A stretch of DNA of 7,922 nucleotides. Source: Prevotella sp. UBA4268 (GTDB taxonomy: Bacteria; Bacteroidota; Bacteroidia; Bacteroidales; Bacteroidaceae). Shown piece after piece: positions 1-5,609 of this stretch (its first letter is position 1; every line of letters begins with the position of its first letter). Location: the NCBI GenBank assembly GCA_002395135.1, contig DGWC01000093.1:1-7922 (forward strand). The letters run 5' to 3'. A program made the position numbers and the translations under genes. The notes below the pieces were generated by a model, which saw only the letters and a list, made by a program, of their open reading frames with translations, ran no database searches and was not told where the DNA came from.

Positions 1-370
1 GGAATATCAGATTATGAAGCAGAATTTTGTTAAGCAACTTGCAGATACCTCCACAATTGAGCAGGTTATTAACCTTGTAAATCGTATCTTTAGCAACATA
101 GGTGTCATTCTCATTACCGCATGGCCCGGGGATTCCTAGGTCAAAAATGTTGTCCATTGGAATCCACATACCAATAGATTTCGCATATTGCTCAGCAGCA
201 CGCTGCTCTACTTCGAAGCGGCTTCCATAGCCTTTGCCGTCTCGAGGTTCCGTCTCATATAGTCGGCAAAGTCTTTGGAGTTCATTGGAGATTTCTTGAA
301 TTCTACGATTTTCTTCATCGTACGCTCCATAGCCTCCTTGTGAAACTGATTGAGATATGTCATCACTCAT
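1..370 (-). CDS. Putative polyvalent protein kinase-like protein, N-terminal part (runs off the left edge)
   Basis: An open frame runs from ATG at 370 to the window edge without a stop (123 complete codons). From about residue 54 it reads like a conserved protein: EQRAAEQYAKS, then WIPMDNIFDLGIPGP (69-83), GNENDTYV (85-92), IYKVNNLL (97-104) and KILLHNLIF (115-123). This resembles, from memory, the hypothetical or 'polyvalent protein kinase' proteins common in Bacteroidetes accessory DNA; the Lys in IYKVNN could be the kinase-fold ATP-binding Lys, which is inference. The first 50 residues (rich in Q, R, G and S) look less like protein, and the same DNA in another frame encodes a convincing 51-aa peptide. 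No ATG, GTG or TTG lies in this frame between 370 and Met68, so the start is either 370 or is reached by frameshifting. Function in this genome is unknown. Confidence 0.6.
   Translation of the reverse strand, partial: MSDDISQSVSQGGYGAYDEENRRIQEISNELQRLCRLYETEPRDGKGYGSRFEVEQRAAEQYAKSIGMWIPMDNIFDLGIPGPCGNENDTYVAKDTIYKVNNLLNCGGICKLLNKILLHNLIF
208..363 (-). CDS. Small 51-aa hypothetical protein overlapping the kinase-like ORF in another frame
   Basis: ATG at 363 opens a frame that ends at TAG (210-208) after 51 codons. The peptide is charged and probably helical: it begins MTYLNQFHKEAMERTMKKIV, contains SPMNSKDFADYMRRN and ends in AMEAASK. It lies entirely inside the kinase-like ORF, shifted by one base, and its ATG is 7 nt downstream of that ORF's ATG, so both share one promoter and leader. 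Its composition is more protein-like than that of the overlapped kinase frame, which suggests it is real. Alternatives are that it is the true N-terminus of the kinase-like protein, joined by a -1 frameshift or separated by an indel. I do not recognise a domain. Confidence 0.5.
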   Translation of the reverse strand: MTYLNQFHKEAMERTMKKIVEFKKSPMNSKDFADYMRRNLETAKAMEAASK

Positions 371-387
371 TTTTTATTAGTTTGCTG

Positions 388-419
388 CAAAGATAGAGAT
401 TATTATTTATCCATCCAAA
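388..419 (-). promoter_or_regulatory. Bacteroidetes-type promoter for the left-edge ORFs
   Basis: On the minus strand, TTTG (419-416) is followed by exactly 20 nt and then TATCTTTG (395-388). This matches the Bacteroidetes primary-sigma consensus TTTG-N19-21-TAnnTTTG in both boxes. Transcription would start about 10-15 nt before the ATG at 370, giving a very short A-rich leader (TAATAAAAA before ATG) with no Shine-Dalgarno, as is usual in this phylum. Confidence 0.75.
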
Positions 420-469
420 CATTCTCCGATTTTTTTGTATCTCTCGCTAATCGTTCCGTTTCTCCGATT

Positions 470-1702
470 CTACTCCACAATCGGCTTCGTGGGATTGATG
501 AAACTGAAGAGGACGGCACTGATGATGAGCATGCCGGCAATCATATAAAGCGGCAGGTTGTAGTTGCCCGACGACTGCACGAGGAATCCGAACAGAATGC
601 CACAGAAGAAACCGCCGATGTTGCCCGCCGTGTTCATGGCTCCCGAGATGGCTCCTGCATGCTGCTTGCCGAGGTCGATGCACAATGCCCATGCCGAGGG
701 GAGCATCAGGTCGAAAATGCCGAAGCAGAGCGACAGGAATACAAAGACGGCCATCTTGCCGGGAATGAAGGCGGCCAGGAACATACATACGGCCGACACG
801 GCCAGCGAGGTGGAACCCAGGGCCTTTCGTCCTATCTTCAGACCGTATTTGGCAGAGAGTTTGTCGGTGAGATATCCGCCCGAAATGTTGCCTATCATAC
901 TCATGATGAAGGGCACGGCCACGGCATAGGTGAGTTCGCTCTTGGCAAAGCCGCGGCCCAGTTCCATGAACGTGGGGAACCAACTGAAGAAGAACCATGA
1001 GCCGAAAGCGTAGAAGAAATACATGGCGCAGATGATCCAGAACTGCGAGGAATGCAGGATGGTGCGCCAGGGCAGCGACGGTTTCCTGCCGGTCTCAGCG
1101 GCTTTCTCCGTGCTCCCGTCCTGTTCTGTAATGGCAGCGGTGGCTACGGGCTTGTCGCGATAGTACCAATACCATGCGGCTACCCATACCACGCCCAAGG
1201 CTCCCAGCAGATAAAAAGCAGAGCGCCAGCCCAGCCAGGCCATGACGGGAATGACCACAAAGGGGGTGAGGGCACCGCCCATGCGGCTGGCTGCCCACAC
1301 ATATCCCTGCGCCTTGCCCACTTCGCTCTTCTCAAACCAGCGGCTGATTACGCCCGTGGAGCACGGAGAAGAGCCCGCTTCGCCCACTCCGAACATGAAG
1401 CGGATGATGAGCAGCGAGGCCAGTCCGCCGGCCAGTCCGGTGAATGCCGTGAAAAGCGACCACCAGAGAACGATGAGCGACAGCACTTTGCGGTGGCCAT
1501 GGCGGTCGCCGAATGCGCCCATCGGTATCTGCATCAGTCCATAACTTAGGATAAATGCGCTCTGCACCCATCCCCATTCTGAAGGCGACAGCCCCAAATC
1601 AGCCATAATAGACGAACCGGCCACGCTGATATTGATGCGGTCGAGAAACGTGACAACGCCCAGAATGACGAGCATTGTCAGGATGATATTCTTTCTTTTC
1701 AC
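470..1702 (-). CDS. MFS transporter, anion:cation symporter (hexuronate/glucarate-like) type
   Basis: This 410-aa protein has the normal length and hydrophobic pattern of a 12-helix major facilitator in the inner membrane. TM1 contains FLDRINISVA (19-28), as in the ACS family of organic-anion/H+ symporters. The loop after TM2 carries motif A, GAFGDRHGHRK (62-72). TM4 has RFMFGVGEAGSSP (101-113), followed by ISRWF. A polar linker (about 183-212) separates the two halves, and GGYLTDKLSAKYG (275-287) is the second-half copy of motif A. ACS members carry hexuronates, glucarate, phthalate-like acids or similar anions; the substrate here cannot be read from sequence. The first codon is GTG at 1702; no ATG lies between the upstream in-frame stop and this GTG, and the next ATG (residue 10) would cut into TM1. 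The gene begins 29 nt after the racemase-family gene and is probably cotranscribed with it, suggesting import of the acid that enzyme acts on. Confidence 0.88.
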   Translation of the reverse strand: MKRKNIILTMLVILGVVTFLDRINISVAGSSIMADLGLSPSEWGWVQSAFILSYGLMQIPMGAFGDRHGHRKVLSLIVLWWSLFTAFTGLAGGLASLLIIRFMFGVGEAGSSPCSTGVISRWFEKSEVGKAQGYVWAASRMGGALTPFVVIPVMAWLGWRSAFYLLGALGVVWVAAWYWYYRDKPVATAAITEQDGSTEKAAETGRKPSLPWRTILHSSQFWIICAMYFFYAFGSWFFFSWFPTFMELGRGFAKSELTYAVAVPFIMSMIGNISGGYLTDKLSAKYGLKIGRKALGSTSLAVSAVCMFLAAFIPGKMAVFVFLSLCFGIFDLMLPSAWALCIDLGKQHAGAISGAMNTAGNIGGFFCGILFGFLVQSSGNYNLPLYMIAGMLIISAVLFSFINPTKPIVE

Positions 1703-1731
1703 GGCGGCAACTGCTTTTTTCCTTTATATGA

Positions 1732-2391
1732 TTAATCCAGTTTCAAGAATTTTCTGAGTCCTTCCACGCCCAAGACGGGACTGGAGAGCACGGGCTTGCC
1801 GGTGAGTTCAGACAGCCGCTGCTCCATGCGTGCCATGGAACCCTGTGCCAATACGAACATATCCACCTGGTCGGCAATCCTGGCGGCAGCCTCGGCGATG
1901 AGCCGGTCGTGGGTTTCGCTGTCGCCGCTCTGTCCTGCTGCGAAGGCTCCGTCGGCGAGTCCGTCAACCAAAACCACTTCGCGGCCCGCCTTTTTGGCCT
2001 CGTTTTCCAGCAGCCTGCGTGTCGGGTCGAGCGTGGTGGGCAGTGTAGAGATCACGCCGATGCGGTCGGCCGATGCCACGGCCTTGGCTGCCATGGGCTG
2101 GTCGATGCGGAAGATGGGGATGCGCGCATAGATGTTTCCGTAGTCGGCAATGTCGCCCACAGACGAGCAGGTGTTGAAAACCACGTCGGCTCCTGAGTCT
2201 GCTGCTGCATTATAATAAGACAGCAGACGGCGGCGCACGGCGGGTGTCACCTCATTATTGGCAATCACCTCTTGAATCAGTGAGTCATCGGCGATGTGGT
2301 TTAGTTTTACTTCGGGAAGGATTTCCTTGAAAAATTTTGTCATAGGCTCTACGAGAGCCATTGCGGTGTGAACGCAAACTACTCTAATCAT
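1732..2391 (-). CDS. Asp/Glu racemase-superfamily protein lacking the second catalytic Cys
   Basis: This 219-aa cytosolic protein has the fold pattern of the Asp/Glu/hydantoin racemase superfamily. That group includes amino-acid racemases, maleate isomerase, hydantoin racemase and arylmalonate decarboxylase. The first catalytic loop is clear: ADVVFNTCSSVGD (68-80), with Cys75. The second loop, where two-base members have a GCT-like Cys, reads FVLAQGSMARM (179-189), with Gly184 in place of Cys. Other family-like stretches are IGVISTLPTTLDPTRRL (111-127) and GKPVLSSPVLGVEGL (198-212). Keeping only the first Cys argues against ordinary two-base racemisation; a decarboxylase, isomerase or lyase activity is possible but is inference. 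The ATG at 2391 has a promoter upstream. It is the first gene of a unit with the downstream MFS transporter, so it may act on an imported organic acid. Substrate unknown. Confidence 0.82.
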   Translation of the reverse strand: MIRVVCVHTAMALVEPMTKFFKEILPEVKLNHIADDSLIQEVIANNEVTPAVRRRLLSYYNAAADSGADVVFNTCSSVGDIADYGNIYARIPIFRIDQPMAAKAVASADRIGVISTLPTTLDPTRRLLENEAKKAGREVVLVDGLADGAFAAGQSGDSETHDRLIAEAAARIADQVDMFVLAQGSMARMEQRLSELTGKPVLSSPVLGVEGLRKFLKLD

Positions 2392-2425
2392 GATGTTTAA
2401 GTTTTTAAGTTATTGTTTTCTTCTG

Positions 2426-2456
2426 CAAATATAACATATTCTTTCCAAACGGAAAA
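2426..2456 (-). promoter_or_regulatory. Probable promoter of the racemase-MFS unit
   Basis: On the minus strand TATATTTG (2433-2426) matches the Bacteroidetes -7 box TAnnTTTG. A weak -33 element TTTT (2456-2453) lies 19 nt upstream. The ATG at 2391 is about 35 nt downstream of the -7 box, across an A-rich leader with no Shine-Dalgarno. Confidence 0.55.
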
Positions 2457-2479
2457 GAAAACGGCACAATCAAAGCCGT
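2452..2479 (-). terminator. Weak hairpin plus T-tract upstream of the racemase promoter
   Basis: On the minus strand a 5-bp stem ACGGC/GCCGT (2479-2475 and 2465-2461, 9-nt loop) is followed by TTTCTTTTCC. It could stop read-through arriving from the heat-shock gene. The stem is short, and the T-tract overlaps the likely -33 box of the racemase promoter, so this is a weak call. Confidence 0.25.
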
Positions 2480-2643
2480 GGATTAAAGAAGTTTAATATT
2501 TCCTTCCGTTTACGGCCGCGAGAATAGGTTGTGGAGCGCATCCGGGTCTGCCGCGCACCCGCTTTCGTCGTGTAAGATGCGCGATTCCATGGCTTTGGCT
2601 GTTCCGATTCATAGGAATGTAGGTGCGAAAGCAGCGTTCCGGA

Positions 2644-2753
2644 AAAGCAAATTATATTAATTTGCTCTGCAAATCAATATGATTTACTTTGCAAATTAAT
2701 ATGATTTACCACACAAATTAATATAATTTACTTTGCAAATCAATGTGATTTAC
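2644..2753. repeat. Five-unit 22-bp repeat array with a dyad in every unit
   Basis: Five consecutive 22-bp units occupy 2644-2665, 2666-2687, 2688-2709, 2710-2731 and 2732-2753. Each carries a near-palindrome of the type AAATYA-3 nt-TRATTT, centred at 2656, 2678, 2700, 2722 and 2744, exactly 22 bp apart. The first is the most symmetric: GCAAATTA, TAT, TAATTTGC. The inner base pair changes in a paired way: C-G in units 2 and 5, T-A in units 1 and 4, T-G in unit 3. A 22-bp period is close to two helical turns, so proteins bound at the dyads would sit on one DNA face. The array lies beyond the heat-shock terminator and about 190 bp upstream of the racemase promoter. Its role is unknown. Confidence 0.85.
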
Positions 2754-2835
2754 CGCGGCAATCCTTCGGTACAGAGGCGCGAAAGTGCCACTTTGCTCCT
2801 TCCGAAGCAGCGGTTTCAGGCATTCAGAAGTATGG

Positions 2836-2874
2836 AAAACAAAAACTCCCCGAATGTTCACACACTCGGGGAGT
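2836..2874 (-). terminator. Rho-independent terminator of the hsp20 gene
   Basis: The minus strand reads a perfect 9-bp stem, ACTCCCCGA with TCGGGGAGT (arms 2874-2866 and 2853-2845) around a 12-nt loop, followed directly by TTTTTGTTTT. It lies about 120 nt past the hsp20 stop codon, with no other gene between. Confidence 0.85.
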
Positions 2875-2996
2875 CAAAATCTAACAATCACACAATTAAT
2901 AATCTAACCCAAAACTAATAACATCTATTGAATCATCCATTATGATAAAAATCCTTATCCATGTATCCTGCCTTTCCCTCGGGTGGGGCGAGGCGG

Positions 2997-3425
2997 TTAG
3001 TCAACGCATATCTGGCGGGCCACCCGTACCTCTTCTTTCACCGTCTTGGGCAGTGTCACGGTGAGCACACCGTCGCTGACCTTTGCTCCGATCTTGTCTT
3101 TGTTGACGTCTTCGGGCAGGATGAGCGTCTGCTCGAACTTGGTGTAACTGAACTCGCGACGCAGATAGCGAGCCTTCTTGTCCTCCTCCTTGGACTCGTG
3201 CTTGTTCTCCATTTTGATGACGAGATTGCCTTCGTGGTTGATGTTCACGTCGAAATCTTCTTTCTTCATGCCAGGAGCAGCCAGTTCCACGATATATTCT
3301 TTGTCGGTTTCCTTCACGTTGATGGCCGGAGCCGTGGCGTTTGCCTTTGGCATATAGTCGGCATCAAACAAATCGTTGAACACTGTTGGTAACCATGAAT
3401 TTCTTGCAAATGTTGGGTACATCAT
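2997..3425 (-). CDS. Small heat-shock protein, Hsp20/alpha-crystallin family
   Basis: This 142-aa protein is a holdase chaperone that keeps unfolding proteins soluble in the cytoplasm, normally as a large oligomer. A short hydrophobic N-terminal arm (WLPTVFNDLFDADY, 11-24) leads into the alpha-crystallin domain (about 34-127). Visible markers are PAINVKETDKEYIVELAAPGM (33-53), REFSYTKFEQTLILPEDV (90-107) and the hallmark GVLTVTLPK (119-127). The C-terminal tail ends in I139-C-V141, an I-X-V version of the oligomerisation motif. Length is normal for bacterial Hsp20. It starts with two ATG codons; the first (3425) is 8 nt from an AGGAGG site and is preferred. It is a single-gene unit with its own promoter and terminator. 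I see no CIRCE operator and no sequence in the leader that would mask the ribosome-binding site as an RNA thermometer. Confidence 0.95.
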   Translation of the reverse strand: MMYPTFARNSWLPTVFNDLFDADYMPKANATAPAINVKETDKEYIVELAAPGMKKEDFDVNINHEGNLVIKMENKHESKEEDKKARYLRREFSYTKFEQTLILPEDVNKDKIGAKVSDGVLTVTLPKTVKEEVRVARQICVD

Positions 3426-3433
3426 AATTTTTA

Positions 3434-3439
3434 CCTCCT
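3434..3439 (-). promoter_or_regulatory. Perfect Shine-Dalgarno of the hsp20 gene
   Basis: The minus strand reads AGGAGG, then 8 nt, then ATG at 3425. It sits in an A/T-rich, apparently unstructured leader. No other gene start in this window has a comparable site, and Bacteroidetes genes generally lack Shine-Dalgarno sequences. Confidence 0.8.
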
Positions 3440-3521
3440 AATTATATTTTTATTTTTACGTTGTTTTTATTCTTTTGAGTTGCCTCTGCTTTCGCTTCGG
3501 CGCTCACTTATCTATTTGCAA

Positions 3522-3551
3522 CAAATGTACCACCATCAAAAACAAGACAAG
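3522..3551 (-). promoter_or_regulatory. Probable hsp20 promoter
   Basis: On the minus strand TACATTTG (3529-3522) matches the Bacteroidetes -7 box. A CTTG (3551-3548) 18 nt upstream is a weak -33 box and lies in one arm of the upstream terminator hairpin. Transcription would begin near 3515, giving a leader of roughly 90 nt before the ATG. Confidence 0.55.
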
Positions 3552-3577
3552 TTGACACATCGGGGTGCCAACTTGTC
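3535..3577 (-). terminator. Terminator of the nusB-yajC-ybbR-coaE-DUF5606 operon
   Basis: On the minus strand two 13-nt arms, GACAAGTTGGCAC and GTGTCAACTTGTC (3577-3565 and 3558-3546), pair with one mismatch around a 6-nt loop and are followed by TTGTTTTT. It lies 30 nt past the DUF5606 stop. A second small inverted repeat, ATGTAAA/TTTACAT (3590-3596 and 3606-3612), overlaps that stop codon. Confidence 0.8.
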
Positions 3578-3606
3578 ATAATCGCCGTTATGTAAAGCGT
3601 ACTTTT

Positions 3607-4050
3607 TTACATGTCTTTTCTGTCGTCCACGTTGTCGCCTTCAGTGGGTTGCAACTCTTCTTCAAAGTCGGTGATGCCGTTGTTCACCAGAATGTTGTAC
3701 CATTGGAACAGTTTTTTGATGTCGCTGTCGTGAACGCGATCGCGGTCGAAGTCGGGGAGAATCTGCGAGAAGTATTCGCGCAGTTCGCTGCTTGGGCATT
3801 TCTTGAAGTTGATAGACACGGGCTTGCCTTCTTCCTTGTCGCGAATGGAGGCGAGGATGGTCATCAGTGGCACGTCCTCGGCATCGGTATACATGGCGAT
3901 GTCTGCCAGCGATGTGATTCTGTCGGTGGCGAATGCCGGCACGCGCTTATGTTTTTCGTCGATTGACTCTACGATTAAGTTCATCTTGCTTCTTGAAACC
4001 AGTTTGAAGAGGCCTGGTTTTCCTGCAATTGAAAGGATTGTCTGTTTCAT
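3607..4050 (-). CDS. DUF5606 family protein, last gene of the nusB operon
   Basis: This 147-aa soluble protein resembles the Bacteroidetes DUF5606 family as I remember it. The family-like stretches are KQTILSIAGKPGLFKLVSRS (2-21), NLIVESID (24-31), ITSLADIAMYTDAEDVPL (45-62) and the C-terminal DRDRVHDSDIKKLFQWYNIL (101-120) with GITDFEEE (124-131). The start looks like a small beta-rich domain and the DIKKLFQWYNIL part like a helix. There is no signal peptide or membrane segment, and the tail is acidic. No biochemical function is known to me. The ATG at 4050 is 8 nt after the coaE stop, so it is almost certainly translated from the same mRNA; a strong terminator follows. Confidence 0.85.
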   Translation of the reverse strand: MKQTILSIAGKPGLFKLVSRSKMNLIVESIDEKHKRVPAFATDRITSLADIAMYTDAEDVPLMTILASIRDKEEGKPVSINFKKCPSSELREYFSQILPDFDRDRVHDSDIKKLFQWYNILVNNGITDFEEELQPTEGDNVDDRKDM

Positions 4051-4058
4051 TGCTGTTG

Positions 4059-4622
4059 TTACTTTGTTATTTTGTTTATGATTTGATTTATTTGTCGTTC
4101 AATGCTTTTCTTTCCGTCGTTGATGATTTCGAAACTGCTGCGGCTGGCGATTTCTTCCTGCGGCATCTGTGCGTTGATCCATTGCAGGGCCTTCTCGCGT
4201 GAGATGCCGTCGCGTTGCATCACGCGCGCCACCCTCACTTCCAGGGGAGCCGTCACGCATATCACGTGGTCGAAGTCAACCCTTTTGTAGAATCCGCTTT
4301 CGAAGAGGATGGCGCTTTCGAGCCATTCCCGGCCCGATTGTATGAAGTCGGCAGCCACGGCGGGGTGCACGATGTCGTTCACTTGCTGCTTGTTGGCTTC
4401 CGACTGCAGCAGGAACTGGGCGAGCACGGGCTTGTTGAGTGAGCCGTCGTGATAGACTTCGTTGCCCACCAGAGCGGTGAGTTGTCTGTGAATATCGGGC
4501 GAGGTGGCCATCAGTCGCTTGGCTTCTCTGTCACAGTCGTATACAGAGATGCCGTGTTTGCTCAGTTTCTGGCACACGAAACTCTTGCCGCTGCCGATGC
4601 CTCCGGTAATTGCTATTCTCAT
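4059..4622 (-). CDS. coaE: Dephospho-CoA kinase
   Basis: CoaE phosphorylates the ribose 3'-OH of dephospho-CoA with ATP, the final step of coenzyme A synthesis, in the cytosol. The 187-aa protein opens with a P-loop, GGIGSGKS (7-14), and continues with VYDCDREAKRLM (27-38), whose Asp residues correspond to the catalytic/substrate region. It also has NDIVHPAV (82-89), AILFESGF (104-111) and the lid region RVARVMQRDGISREKALQWI (130-149). Length is near the usual 190-210 aa. An in-frame ATG exists at 4709, but the 29 extra residues are arginine/glycine-rich, read across the end of the ybbR-like gene and match nothing in CoaE, so 4622 is chosen. Its ATG overlaps the upstream stop in an ATGA arrangement (4619-4622), implying translational coupling. 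Confidence 0.95.
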   Translation of the reverse strand: MRIAITGGIGSGKSFVCQKLSKHGISVYDCDREAKRLMATSPDIHRQLTALVGNEVYHDGSLNKPVLAQFLLQSEANKQQVNDIVHPAVAADFIQSGREWLESAILFESGFYKRVDFDHVICVTAPLEVRVARVMQRDGISREKALQWINAQMPQEEIASRSSFEIINDGKKSIERQINQIINKITK

Positions 4623-5605
4623 TGCGCCTCTATCAAATAGTCCACTTGCTCGGGTTCTGTCCTGATGTTGCGCAGCGACGAGGGTGCCATGACCACGCGC
4701 ACCGTGCATTTCTCCGATGAATGGTCTTGTATTTCATTGTAATCGGCTTCCACCCGGAACTGTTCTGCATGGATGCCGCGATACATTCTCGCCCCCGTGG
4801 TGAACAATACTTTCACGCGTGAGGGGAATGTGCGCAGCACTTTTCCGTCGGGCATGTTCACGGCAGTGATGGGCACCTCGATGCTTTCCTCAGTAAGCAC
4901 GTCGGGATAGATGCTCATTTTCACGGTGGGCGGCAGGGCTTTCACGCCTCTTATCTTAGTCAGGTTCACCGTTTGCTCTAAAGTGTCGGTCACATTTGTG
5001 ATGTTCAGTTTCTCGGTGAACATGGTTTTGATGCTGTCCAGTTTCTTCTTCTCGGCATAGACGGTGACAAACTCTGGCGTGAACTGGATTTTCGAGAGGT
5101 AGTAACTCTTTCCCGGCGTGATTTTCCCGGCCAGACTGACTGAAACCAGTTTGCTTTCGCCGTTGTTATAAGTGAACTCAAACTTGTCGGGCTTGAGGGA
5201 AACGATGCGCGATGACTTGGCAATGCGCTGGTAGATGAGTCTTTGCAGGTCGGACGAAGAGGCTGTTCCGCGCCCGTTACCTTTATTATAGGTGGCGAAG
5301 TTGAGGCGTAGCGGCATGATGACACCGCCGTAGAGATAGGATGCCAACTGATAGCCGCGGTCGCGCACGGTGACGCGCAGCGTGTCTTCTGTATTGCTTG
5401 TCACCACCACCTGCTTGGGAATTCCCTCCAGTCGCAGCGGTATCAGAATTTCCTTCTCATAGGTTTCGTTCATGGTGGTAATGAGCCAGAACGCTCCGCT
5501 GAGCAGAAGGAAAGACAGAAATATCAGGAATTCCTTGTTCAGAACTTTGAATAAGAAATTCCTGACGATGTGCAATGTGTCAGTTAGCCAGCCCACGTTT
5601 GTCAA
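4619..5605 (-). CDS. YbbR-like domain protein (CdaR family-like), membrane-anchored
   Basis: This 328-aa protein has one N-terminal membrane helix (about 25-44, EFLIFLSFLLLSGAFWLITT) followed by an extracytoplasmic beta-rich region. Repeated stretches such as LIPLRLEGIP (54-63), VSVSLAGKI, VEVPITAVNMPDG-like strands and FPSRVKVLFT fit tandem YbbR domains. In Firmicutes the YbbR protein CdaR controls a diadenylate cyclase; no cyclase gene is present here, so that role should not be assumed. Placement between yajC and coaE is typical of Bacteroidetes. The start is not ATG: TTG at 5605 follows the yajC stop by 4 nt, with an in-frame TGA directly before it. GTG at 5596 and TTG at 5575 are alternatives, and the first in-frame ATG (Met45) would destroy the membrane helix. 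Confidence 0.85.
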   Translation of the reverse strand: MTNVGWLTDTLHIVRNFLFKVLNKEFLIFLSFLLLSGAFWLITTMNETYEKEILIPLRLEGIPKQVVVTSNTEDTLRVTVRDRGYQLASYLYGGVIMPLRLNFATYNKGNGRGTASSSDLQRLIYQRIAKSSRIVSLKPDKFEFTYNNGESKLVSVSLAGKITPGKSYYLSKIQFTPEFVTVYAEKKKLDSIKTMFTEKLNITNVTDTLEQTVNLTKIRGVKALPPTVKMSIYPDVLTEESIEVPITAVNMPDGKVLRTFPSRVKVLFTTGARMYRGIHAEQFRVEADYNEIQDHSSEKCTVRVVMAPSSLRNIRTEPEQVDYLIEAQ

Positions 5606-5609
5606 TCAG

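Larger units (their letters stand above)
2392..2996. other. 605-bp intergenic region without a gene
   Basis: No convincing coding frame is present; a 61-codon plus-strand frame at 2733-2918 only crosses repeats and a terminator. From left to right the region holds the racemase promoter, a GC-rich stretch of unknown nature (about 2500-2643), an array of five AT-rich dyads (2644-2753), a second GC-rich stretch (2754-2830), the heat-shock gene terminator (2836-2874) and an AT-rich spacer. The two GC-rich flanks share a short similar stretch, AGGTGCGAAAG (2621-2631) and AGGCGCGAAAG (2775-2785). With the array they may form one interspersed intergenic element, which is inference. Confidence 0.6.

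Noticed and set aside
350..1000. 216-codon plus-strand ORF
   Set aside because: It is antisense to the well-supported MFS gene, has low-complexity charged composition, and shows no promoter or family resemblance.
2644..2753. Plasmid iterons or a CRISPR array
   Set aside because: The 22-bp period resembles iterons, but no replication initiator gene is near and the surroundings are chromosomal. There are no unique spacers between the units, so it is not CRISPR.
2733..2918. 61-codon plus-strand ORF in the intergenic region
   Set aside because: It starts inside the 22-bp repeat array and runs through the hsp20 terminator hairpin; the peptide has no recognisable pattern.
3426..3530. CIRCE operator or RNA thermometer for hsp20
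   Set aside because: No TTAGCACTC/GAGTGCTAA dyad is present, and no leader sequence can pair well with the AGGAGG region.
4623..4709. 29-residue upstream extension of coaE
   Set aside because: The added residues are Arg/Gly-rich, read out of frame across the ybbR-like gene, and CoaE proteins begin just before the P-loop; ATG 4622 with the ATGA overlap is the natural start.
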